A stretch of 64,000 nt of DNA from Brevibacillus dissolubilis. Its GTDB lineage: Bacteria; Bacillota; Bacilli; Brevibacillales; Brevibacillaceae. Position numbers and translations under genes: made by a program. The notes beneath the pieces were generated by a model. It was not told the origin of the DNA. It was given only the letters and a program-made list of their open reading frames with translations, and made no database searches. Where the stretch lies: the NCBI RefSeq assembly GCF_006170445.1, contig NZ_VCNA01000001.1, positions 62,001 to 126,000 of the forward strand, given 5' to 3'. This document shows, in pieces, positions 16,773-26,700 of the stretch. Positions within the stretch are counted from its first letter, which is position 1; each line of letters begins with the position of its first letter.

Positions 16773-19700
16773 ATGAAAACAGCTGCGCACAAGGGTGCGG
16801 TTAGAAGAAGCCAGGTGACAGCGGGAACAGGTGGCATCGCGATTGTGGGGATGGCGTGCCGGTTCCCTGGGGCCAATGGGTATGAGCAGTTCTGGGATAA
16901 TCTGCAAAAGGGAGTAAACTCTATCAAAGAAATCACACCTGATCGCTGGGATATCGGTGAGTACTACTCTCCTAACATAGATGAGCCTAACAAGAGTGTG
17001 AGCAAATGGGCAGGCTTGATGGATGGTATCTATGATTTTGACCACCAATTCTTTCAGATATCGCCCCGTGAAGCGACCAACATGGACCCGCAGCAGCGGT
17101 TGCTGTTGGAGGGGACGTGGCATTGTATCGAGGACTCCGGTATTCCGCTGCGCGCCCTTCAAGAGAAGACGACCTCTGTCTATGTAGGGGTGATGGCGGC
17201 GGACAACCGTCAGGAGGCCGTGCTGCCAGGGCTTGAGACGGACAGCTACGCATGTCTGGGCAATTACGAGAGTATTTTGGCGAACCGGATTTCTTATACG
17301 TTTGACTTGCGGGGGGCGAGTGTCCCGATCAATGCGGCATGTGCCTCCTCGCTTGTGGCGATCCATGAGGCGAAGCGGTCCCTGCTTTTGGGGGAAATAG
17401 ACTATGCGTTGGCGGGCTGTTGTAACCTGAATCTTCATCCGTGGAAATATATCTCCTTCTCCAAATCTCGTATGCTGAGTCCTGACGGGCAGTGCAAGAC
17501 CTTTGACAAGGATGCGAATGGCTATGTACCAGGAGACGGGGTCGGCGTGCTTCTCTTGCAGAGGCTCGAAGATGCAATCCGGGACGGCAACCGAATCTAT
17601 GGAATCGTAAAAGGCACTGCGGTCAATCACGGTGGGAAGAGCCAGTCGATCACCGCACCACGGGTGGAGGCACAGCGGGAGGTGATCCTCGCTGCTTATC
17701 AGGATGCGGGGTTCAGTCCGCAGACGGTCGGTTATGTAGAAGCGCATGGGACAGGCACCTCGCTTGGTGACCCGATTGAGATCGAATCGCTGACACAGGC
17801 GTTCCGTACCTATACCGAGGACAATCAATTTTGCCGGATCGGCTCGGTCAAAACCAATATCGGTCATCTGGAAGGAGCCGCAGGAATCGCCGGGGTGATC
17901 AAGGTTCTGATGATGATGCGGCACAGGAAGATTCCGAAGACGTTAAACATTCGGACGGTCAATCCGATTATCGAATTTGAGCGGACGCCGTTTATGGTTG
18001 CGGACAGTCTGGATGAATGGCAAAGCAGTGAAGAAGGGCTTCCGTTACGGGCAGGGGTCAGCTCCTTTGGGTTTGGAGGAGTCAACTCTCATATCCTGCT
18101 GGAAGAATACATAGAAGCAACCTCGTATCCATCTGAGAGGGGTTCCACGGATGGCGATACGCTCTTCACCCTCTCGGCCAGAACACCACAGGGCTTGAAA
18201 AAGCTGGTGGCAGATTGGCAGCACTTCATAGAGAGTGAGGATTTCGCTCAGCTTCGGCTGGAGGATCTCGGCCGGACACTGCTGGTTGGCAGAAAAGACT
18301 TTCCGCATCGGATCGGTACATGTGTGAGCAGCAAGGAAGAACTGAAGCGCTGGATTGGGCAAGGCGTAGAGCCGCTCACTGCCAGCGCTAAGCGTTCTTG
18401 GTGCTTGCGGGTCGGCACTCTGCCGTGGAGCCGATATGCGGATGTGGAGCCGTTGCTCCGGGAATTTGATGGGATGAAACAACATCTACATGAGCTGTTG
18501 CGGAAGCTGGCGGTAATCGATGGGAACCGCAGGCTGTCGAAAGGATTTCACCAGGAGGCGTGGGCTGGGCCATATCGTCCTCTTTATCTGTTTCTGGCAG
18601 GCTTTGCTTATGCCAAGACACTGTTGGATGTGGGATTTGCGCCTGACACGGTAAGCGGGGAGAAACACGGAGTATGGGTCGCGATGGCTGTCAGTGGTCT
18701 CATGAAGCCAGATGAGATCCTAGCGGTGCTTGCAGGCAGACAAGAATTGGAGCAAGTCAAGCTGGCACGACCATCGATACCTTTTGTTGACCCGGTTACT
18801 CAGCAGGTTTTGACGCGTTACCGCTTTGATGTGGGGTATGTGCACTCCCTGTTAGATGGCTTAACCATTGATCATAAGCCGGTTCGTTCTTCGCTTTTTG
18901 ACAAGGGGTTCGATATGGAGTCCTCATCGGCTGAGATGCTTGCGCAACCACTCACCTGCGAAGAACAGAATGAAACGCTTTTCTTCTACATAAACAAGGC
19001 CCGTTTGTTGAACGAAAGCCAATATACATTTAAAAAGCATATGGACGAATGGGACGAGATTACTAGGAAAGTCTCAGGGTATGAGATCAAACAACTGCTC
19101 CATGATGAGAGACTTTTGACAGATGAATCGAATGTATTCCAAAAAGAGAAGCTGTTGCTCGTCACCGTGATCGTAAGCTCCCTCCACAAGCTGAACCAGA
19201 AGTGGAACCTGATGGAGCAAAAACGCATGGAGGATGACCGTTTTTATGAGCTGATCGATCTGATCACAGACGAGGTCATGCCAAAAGAGATGCTGATCGG
19301 GCTATTGACCGGCGAGCAACTGGATATCCAAGCAGTGGCTGACATCCTGCACGAGCGTCAGAATCGGCTGAGTCCCGCGAATGAGTATCGCTATCTCAAC
19401 GAACGGAACCGAAGCGTAGATGAGATCGCGGACACGGCAGATTGGATCAAAAAGCTGGTTGCAGCCGATACCAGTGTGACTGTTCAAGCGGATCAGGATG
19501 GTGTGGAGCTGGGCAGCTTGGCGACTTCTATGGAATCATCCGTACAGGCGAGGCTTGCGGGAGACGTCGTCAGAAGCTTTCAGGAGACCCTGCTCCAGCT
19601 ATGGCTCAGAGGCATGGAGACAGACTGGAGGAAGCTGTATCCGGAAGGCTCTTATCAAAAGCTGAGGCTGCCTGTAACAGTGTTCGAACGGAAGACATTC

Positions 19701-20777
19701 CGCCTCACTCAACAGAAATGGCAACAGCAACCAAAGCCAAAACAAGAGCAAGATGCCAAACAAGAGTCCAAACAAAAGCAGACACAAGAGTCTAAACAAA
19801 AGCTCACACAAGAGCACACACAGGAACCTCGGAAGCCAGAGCTGCTCCACCCGTTACTGGGACGGAATGCTTCTACTTTGGATGAGCATCGATATACCAC
19901 CCAGTTTAGCGGAGATGAATTCTTTCTGGCCGACCATATCGTCGTCGGGCAAAAGACACTTCCAGGCGTGGCCTATGTAGAGATGGCCCGTGCCGCTGGC
20001 GAAATGGCTGGGGTGGGCAGAGTCCAGCGGGTAAAACAGATCGTCTGGACGCGTCCGCTGACAATCGAGGTGGAGCCGCGCGATGTGATGATCAGCCTGT
20101 CCCGCAATGGAGAGATGGTTCGCTATGAAGTATGGACAGAGGGAAGCAATGGACGACGAATCGTTCACGGACAGGGCAAGCTCGGCTATGCAGAGCCTAC
20201 AGAGACTCCTGCACCGGCAGCGGTAATCGATCTGCACAGCATCCAAAACAGCTGCCATATCATTACGGACAGCAAGCAAATCTATCAAGAGCTGCAACAA
20301 ATCGGGTTAGCATACGGGCCTTCTTTTCAACCGATCCGCGAATTCTGCTGCAATGTACAAGAAGCGCTCTCCAGCCTGATTCTCCCTGAGGTATGCAACA
20401 AGGACGCCAGTGAGTTCGTGCTTCACCCGACCTTGCTGGATGGAGCGTTGCAGACTGTGATGGGACTGGTCGGGAAAAACGCTGATGGTGGCGTCTATAT
20501 GCCTTTTTCACTGGGTGAGGTTGTGATCGTCAAAGCACCGGGAAGCAGATGCTACGCTTATGTCACACAGACAGAAGGCGGACAGGGTGTGATGAAGTAC
20601 CGAATCCTGCTGACAGACGAGTCCGGGCAGGTGCTGGTCGAGATGAATGATTTTTCCGTAAGAGCGGTTGAACAAAAGAAGCACTCTGCCGAAGATCCAT
20701 TGAAGAATTGGTTGGCGAAGCTGGAGGCTGGAGAACTGGATATCCACGATGTAAAAGTATTAATGGAGGGACTATGA
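16773..20777 (+). CDS. Trans-AT PKS protein 1: KS - AT-like relic - DH
   Basis: 1334 residues from the ATG at 16773, chosen because GAGGTG stands about 8 nt upstream; a GTG at 16722 in frame has no such site and adds residues unlike any KS leader. KS is about 20-446, with Cys190 in an unusual NAACASS context (usually DTACSSS) and the His motifs EAHGTG and KTNIGHL. The post-KS linker is interrupted by about 400 residues that include a degenerate AT-like stretch. DH is about 1026-1296, with His1055 in HxxxGxxxxP and Asp1223 in DGALQ, so both catalytic residues are present. No KR or ACP is encoded: they begin the next protein. The C-terminus (DPLKNWLAKLEAGELDIHDVKVLM) looks like a pair of docking helices. 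The stop overlaps the next start as ATGA. Confidence 0.95.
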   Translation: MKTAAHKGAVRRSQVTAGTGGIAIVGMACRFPGANGYEQFWDNLQKGVNSIKEITPDRWDIGEYYSPNIDEPNKSVSKWAGLMDGIYDFDHQFFQISPREATNMDPQQRLLLEGTWHCIEDSGIPLRALQEKTTSVYVGVMAADNRQEAVLPGLETDSYACLGNYESILANRISYTFDLRGASVPINAACASSLVAIHEAKRSLLLGEIDYALAGCCNLNLHPWKYISFSKSRMLSPDGQCKTFDKDANGYVPGDGVGVLLLQRLEDAIRDGNRIYGIVKGTAVNHGGKSQSITAPRVEAQREVILAAYQDAGFSPQTVGYVEAHGTGTSLGDPIEIESLTQAFRTYTEDNQFCRIGSVKTNIGHLEGAAGIAGVIKVLMMMRHRKIPKTLNIRTVNPIIEFERTPFMVADSLDEWQSSEEGLPLRAGVSSFGFGGVNSHILLEEYIEATSYPSERGSTDGDTLFTLSARTPQGLKKLVADWQHFIESEDFAQLRLEDLGRTLLVGRKDFPHRIGTCVSSKEELKRWIGQGVEPLTASAKRSWCLRVGTLPWSRYADVEPLLREFDGMKQHLHELLRKLAVIDGNRRLSKGFHQEAWAGPYRPLYLFLAGFAYAKTLLDVGFAPDTVSGEKHGVWVAMAVSGLMKPDEILAVLAGRQELEQVKLARPSIPFVDPVTQQVLTRYRFDVGYVHSLLDGLTIDHKPVRSSLFDKGFDMESSSAEMLAQPLTCEEQNETLFFYINKARLLNESQYTFKKHMDEWDEITRKVSGYEIKQLLHDERLLTDESNVFQKEKLLLVTVIVSSLHKLNQKWNLMEQKRMEDDRFYELIDLITDEVMPKEMLIGLLTGEQLDIQAVADILHERQNRLSPANEYRYLNERNRSVDEIADTADWIKKLVAADTSVTVQADQDGVELGSLATSMESSVQARLAGDVVRSFQETLLQLWLRGMETDWRKLYPEGSYQKLRLPVTVFERKTFRLTQQKWQQQPKPKQEQDAKQESKQKQTQESKQKLTQEHTQEPRKPELLHPLLGRNASTLDEHRYTTQFSGDEFFLADHIVVGQKTLPGVAYVEMARAAGEMAGVGRVQRVKQIVWTRPLTIEVEPRDVMISLSRNGEMVRYEVWTEGSNGRRIVHGQGKLGYAEPTETPAPAAVIDLHSIQNSCHIITDSKQIYQELQQIGLAYGPSFQPIREFCCNVQEALSSLILPEVCNKDASEFVLHPTLLDGALQTVMGLVGKNADGGVYMPFSLGEVVIVKAPGSRCYAYVTQTEGGQGVMKYRILLTDESGQVLVEMNDFSVRAVEQKKHSAEDPLKNWLAKLEAGELDIHDVKVLMEGL
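18540..18880 (+). other. Degenerate acyltransferase-like segment in PKS protein 1
   Basis: The stretch LYLFLAGFAYAKTLLDVGFAPDTVSG, then EKHGVWVAMAVSGLMKPDEILAVLAGR, follows the pattern of an AT around its GHSLGE nucleophile elbow. The motif is replaced by GEKHG (residues 629-633, nt 18657-18671), so the catalytic Ser is gone. Further helical sequence follows before the post-KS linker resumes near residue 950. It cannot load malonate; a structural or AT-docking role is possible. Confidence 0.55.
19761..19808 (+). repeat. 24-bp tandem repeat in a Gln/Lys-rich linker
   Basis: Two near-identical 24-nt units (19761-19784 and 19785-19808) encode a Gln/Lys/Glu-rich linker just before the DH domain of PKS protein 1. 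A partial third unit follows. The reading frame is kept. Confidence 0.85.
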
Positions 20778-23700
20778 TCATCGATACTCGTACACGTATA
20801 GATAAAGTCCTTGAAATGATAAAGGACCGCACAATAAGCTCGGAGGAAGGTTTTAGGCTGATTAAAGAACTTCAGCAAGGGGCAGTTGCGGATGGGACGG
20901 CAACAGCTGTATCTTCGACCGTTTACTATCAACCCTTGTGGGAGGAGCGAGAGTCAGCAGCTCAGGCAGATCTGTCAAGTCGCATTCTGCTGTTGGATAC
21001 GGACGAGAATCAGTGGAACAGGCTGACAGAACGCGGAATCGCGGCCGTACTGGTTAAGCCGGGTGAAGCTTTTGCCGCTGTTGGGGAGCGCTCCTATGTG
21101 ATCAATCCCCTCCAGCAGGAGAGCTATGATGAACTGCTGGATGCTCTGGAGCGAAAGGATTTACTGCCGGAAGGGATCATTCATCAATGGTCTACGGAAG
21201 CTTTTTACACCGAAGAAGCGAGCCTGTGTGTACAGCTTGACAGCGGAATTTACTCGCTTTTTCATCTGAGCAAAGCCCTTCTGCGAAAGAAGCCGAAGCA
21301 TCCGGTCAAGCTTCTGTATGCATATCCGACACAGGAAGTAGCTGAGCCGCAGTATGCAGGGGTGTCGGGATTCGCCAAGACCATTCGTCAGGAGCAGTCT
21401 GCCTGGTACTGGAAGACGGTCGAGATCAACGGATCAGGCGACGCAAGCCTTGATCTTTTGCTGAATGAATTACAGGCTGCGGACGATGAGGTCTGCATCC
21501 GTTATCAGGATGGTAAGCGGTACGTCAAGCAATTCCGCGTAATGAAGCCGAATGGCGGACAAAGCATTCAGCTAAGAGAAAACGGAACGTACTTGATTAC
21601 AGGTGGCTTGGGAGGGCTGGGTCTTATTTTTGCCAACGATCTGGCCGGACGGGGCAAGGGTAGGCTGGTGCTTACCGGACGCTCGGAGTTAACTCCAGAG
21701 ACCACTGCAATCATCCAGCAACTGCAAGAAAAAGGCGCTGAGGTGCTCTATCTGCAAGCTGACGTATCCAATCGCGAAGAGGTAGAACAGCTCGTCAGCG
21801 AAGCCACAGCCCGCTATGGTGAAATTCATGGTGTCATCCATGCGGCAGGCGTGTTGCGCGACTCCTACCTTGTCAACAAGACCAAGGAGCAGATGCAGGA
21901 CGTGCTTGCTTCCAAGGTGTACGGCACGCTCTGGCTGGACGAGGCCACGAAGGAGCAGAACCTTGACTTTTTCGTGATGTTCTCATCGATCATGTCGGTG
22001 CTGGGCAATCTCGGACAGGCTGATTACGCATATGCCAATGGGTTTATGGACAGCTATGCCGAGTACCGTGAGTCTCTGCGGGAGGGCGGTGTGCGCAAGG
22101 GCAAGACGGTCTCGATCAACTGGCCGCTGTGGAAGGAAGGCGGCATGCAGGTGGACGAATCGACGCTTGCGTTGATGGAGAAAACATTGGGGATGGCTCC
22201 GATGCCAACAGAGAGCGGGATTCAAGCATTCGGAGATGCACTTGCCTTGCAGGTAAATCAGCTTGTCGTCATGGAAGAGGTGGCTGGCAGTAAGAAACGG
22301 GTGTTCGCGCAGAAGGTGGAGAGAACAGAGGAAGTCGGTCAACGGGCTGCTGTTGCCCCACAGGAGGTCAATCCGAGCGCTGGAAATCCATCACCATCTC
22401 CATCACCATCGCAAGAGCCTGCGTCTGTGAACGAATCAGAAGTGTACGAAAAAACGTGCGAGGCGATCATCGAGATCGTGACGGCCATCCTGTATGTCGA
22501 CCGGGAAGAGGTGGATCTGCAAGCGGACAAAAGCGATTACGGTTTTGATTCCATCTCTACGACGGACTTTATCAACCGCGTCAACGACACGTTTGACCTG
22601 GAGCTGACACCGCCGATCTTTTTTGAGCATTCGACGATTGGATCGTTTGTCAGCTACTTATGGGAGAAGCATAAGGAGTCGTTTATCAATAGATACGGAG
22701 GCAGTCTGGAATCGGCGGAGAAGACGGCGAATACAGAGGCAACCGCGCAGACACAGGTGGTTTCGCAGTCGGTACAGGAGGATCAGAACGTACAGCACGT
22801 ACCGTACGCGCAGGAGATTCCCCAGATACAAGAAACTCCCCAAGTACAGACAATAGAACGGGTACAACCAGCAGATCATCAGCAGACGACGGGTGCATAC
22901 ACCGCACAGCGAAAAGACGAGCCGATCGCCATCGTAGGCATATCCGGTGTCTTCCCTCAATCTGATACCCTCGACGAATTCTGGCAAAACCTCGAAGCAG
23001 GCAAAGACCTGATCACAGAAATCCCACAGGATCGGTGGGATTGGCAAGAATACTACGGAGACCCCGCCAACGATACGAATAAGACTAATATCAAGTGGGG
23101 CGGCTTCATGAAGGCCGTGGACAAGTTTGACCCGCTGTTCTTCGGAATCTCGCCGCGCGAAGCACAGATCATGGACCCACGCCAGCGGATTTTTCTCCAG
23201 ACGGTCTGGAAAACGATCGAGGACGCAGGGTATAAGCCATCTGACCTGTCAGGTTCCAAAACAGGCTTGTTCGTAGGGGTAGTCAGTTCAGACTATTACG
23301 ATCTGTTGTGCCAGTCTGGAATCGATGTGCAGGCGCAGACCGCCACAGGGGTGTTTCATTCGATTTTAGCGAATCGGATTTCATACCTGTTGAACCTGAC
23401 TGGGCCAAGCGAGCCGATTGACACGGCCTGCTCGGGTTCGCTTGTGGCGATTCATCGAGCGGTCGAAGCGATCCGCAACGGAGACTGTGAGATGGCGATT
23501 GCGGGCGGCGTGAGTGTGATCGCCAGTCCCAATCTGTATATTGCGTTCAACAAGGCTGGGATGCTGAGTGAGGATGGCAGATGCAAAACATTTGACAAGA
23601 ATGCCAATGGGTATGTACGGGGAGAGGGCAGTGGGGCGATCCTGCTGAAGCCGCTCTCCAAGGCGCAAGCGGACGGAGACCACATCTATGGTGTGATTAA

Positions 23701-26700
23701 AGGAACCGCGATCAACCACGGCGGACACGCCAACTCCCTGACCGCACCGAATCCGAACGCCCAAGCTGAACTGATCGTCAACGCATGGCGTAAATCAGGG
23801 ATCGACCCTGCTACTGTCACTTACATAGAAGCGCACGGAACAGGAACTCCATTGGGAGATCCAATCGAGATCAACGCTCTTAAAAAAGCGTTTGATGAAT
23901 TGTATCAGGAGTGGGGTCACTCACCTACCAGTCAGGCTCATATCGGGCTTGGTTCGGTCAAGACCTATATCGGCCATCTGGAGGCAGCAGCAGGGATTGC
24001 CGGTATCATCAAGGTGCTGCTCAGCATGAAGCATGGCAAGCTTCTGCGCAATCTCCACTTCGGCGAGCGCAATCCATATATCAAGCTAGAGGGCAGTCCG
24101 TTTTACATCATGAGCGAGACCAAGGCGTGGGAGAGACCGGCAGACGGAGCTCCACGGCGTGCCGGGGTCAGCTCATTCGGCTTCGGCGGTGTGAATGCCC
24201 ATGTGATTATCGAAGAGGATATGACTCAGGTGCATCAGGTGGCCGCCCAAGACCAGCCGCAGGTGCTCGTCCTGTCTGCAAAAAGCGAGGACAGGCTCAA
24301 GGAATATGCGAAGCGCATGGTCGACTACTTGGAAACCACCAAAGAAAGCCTCGCAGAGATCGCCTACACCCTGCAGACAGGCAGAGAGGCGATGGAGGAA
24401 AGATTGTCGCTTGTCGCATCCAGCGTCTCTGAATTCCGGGAAAAACTGACACGTTATCTCCAAGGCAAGAGCAGAGACGGGGAGATCTACCTCGGTACCA
24501 GCAAAGCAACGAAAGCCGCTCTCCGCTCACAACCTGAAGGTGTAGAAGGGAAGACCCTCCACCAGCTGGCAGAAAGCTGGGCGTCAGGTGCGGATATCGA
24601 TTGGAAACGGAAGTTCTATAACAGTGAAAAGCTGCCTAGCCGTGTATCTCTGCCGACGTACCCGTTTGCCGAGGAGCGGTATTGGATACCACAGTCTCAA
24701 CCGCAACAGGGGACAGCTCCAACTATCAGCCTACGTACCGCCTCCTCTTGGGCCGCATCTGCCAAGCATACCGAGTGTGAGTCTCATCCGCTCCTGCACC
24801 GCAACACCTCTGATTTCTCTGGAATCCGCTACAGCTCCACCTTTGATGGGCAAGAATTTTTCCTTGCTGACCATCTGGTAAAAGGGCAAAAGGTTCTGCC
24901 AGGGGTCGCTTATCTGGAGATGGCACGGGCGGCCGTGGCAAAAGCTACTGGCTCAGGCGACATCGGAATCAAGTTGAGCAATGTAGTCTGGGCAAGTCCG
25001 ATCCGTGTGGAGGATCAGCCGGTCGATGTTCATATTAGACTCACACAGGGCGAAAACGGTCTGATTCACTACGAGATCGGCAGAGAGACCGAAACGGGAG
25101 AATCGAGTGTATACAGCCAAGGGAGTGCAGTGACCAGCCCTGTTGAGGATACAAAAACGCTTGATCTGCCTGCCTTGCAGGCTCAGTGCCGTCGAAGTGT
25201 TCTCTCATCTGCACAATGCTACGAGATGTACAGAGCGATGGGGCTTACATACGGGCCAGGGCATCAAGGGATTCAAGAGGTATATATCGGAGCGGATCAG
25301 GTAGTAGCCAAGCTGTCCCTTCCTGATGCTATTTTCCCGACCCAACATCAATATGTCCTGCATCCAAGCCTGATGGATTCTGCCCTGCAAGCCGCGATTG
25401 GTTTGACAGAGGGGTCTCATGCAGGGGCGGGAAGCGGCGTTAGCGTACGGAAGCCAGCACTGCCGTTTGCCCTGCAAGAGCTTCATGTGATCCGTCCGTG
25501 TACCACATCCATGTGGGCGCTGATTCGCTACAGCGAAGGCAGCAAGGCAGAAGACAAGGTACAGAAGCTGGATATTGATCTGTGTGACGAGCACGGTGCG
25601 GTATGTGTACAGATGCGAGGATATACTTCCAGAATACTGGAAAATGGGGCAGGAGCAGATCGCAGTGATTCGTCTGCGAACGGAATCCTGATGCTGGAGC
25701 CTAATTGGAAGGTACAGGAGGTCGGTATGAATGACCCGATTCCAGCTTACGCACAGCATCTTGTGATTTTATGTGAGCCAGAAGATCATGTACACACCGC
25801 CATCCAACACCACATGCACCACGCAAGAATCATCCGACTGCAATCTGGACATGGCAACAAGGCGGAGAGATTTAACAGCATGGCCGTACATCTTTTCGAA
25901 GAGATACAGAGCATTATCCAATCAAGACCCAAGGAGCAAGTGTTGATTCAGGTCGTGTGCTGGAATCAGGGAGGCCACCGGCTTTTCACAGGGCTTTCCG
26001 CTCTCCTGAAAACAGCCCGACTGGAGAATCCGAAGCTCATCACACAGCTGATCGAAGCAGAGCCTAGAGAAGGTGCCCAGCAGCTCATCGGGATGCTCAG
26101 AGAGAACTCTCGAAGCCCGCAGGACGCACAGGTCCGCTACCAGCAGGGCCAACGATTCGTAGCCGGCCAGAGTGTGCTTCAGGGAACCCAATCCCCAAAA
26201 GCGAGACTTCCACTTCCATGGAGAGACTATGGCGTCTATCTCCTCACAGGCGGAGCAGGTGGACTTGGACTGATTTTTGCCAAAGAAATCGTCCAGAACG
26301 TGAAGCAGCCAACTCTGATTCTGACGGGCCGATCCAGTCTGACCCCGGACAAGCAGTCCAAGCTGAGAGAACTAGAAGCATGGGGTGCCAAAATCGATTA
26401 CCGCCCAACCGACGTGGCGAACCGAACAGATGTTGACAATCTCATCCAAAGCATCGTCGCAGAATACGGCGGTCTCAACGGTATCATCCACAGTGCGGGT
26501 GTCATCCACGACAACTATATCCTGAGAAAAACCAGCGAAGAATTCCAGCAAGTCCTTGCACCGAAGACAGCAGGTACAGTGAATCTGGATGAAGCGACTA
26601 AAAAGTTGAATCTTGACTTCTTTGCTCTCTTCTCATCTGTTACAGCAGGCTGGGGAAATCCGGGTCAGGCTGATTATGCAGCTGCCAATGCTTTTATGGA

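Noticed and set aside
16743-17924. 393-codon open frame on the minus strand opposite the first KS
   Set aside because: It lies wholly antisense to a well-supported KS, its translation is Arg/His/Cys-rich with no recognisable motif, and similar antisense frames occur opposite most of the PKS genes.
20708-20773. GTG start for PKS protein 2 deep inside the end of protein 1
   Set aside because: The ATG at 20774 overlaps the upstream stop and has GGAGG before it; the extra residues show no conserved pattern.
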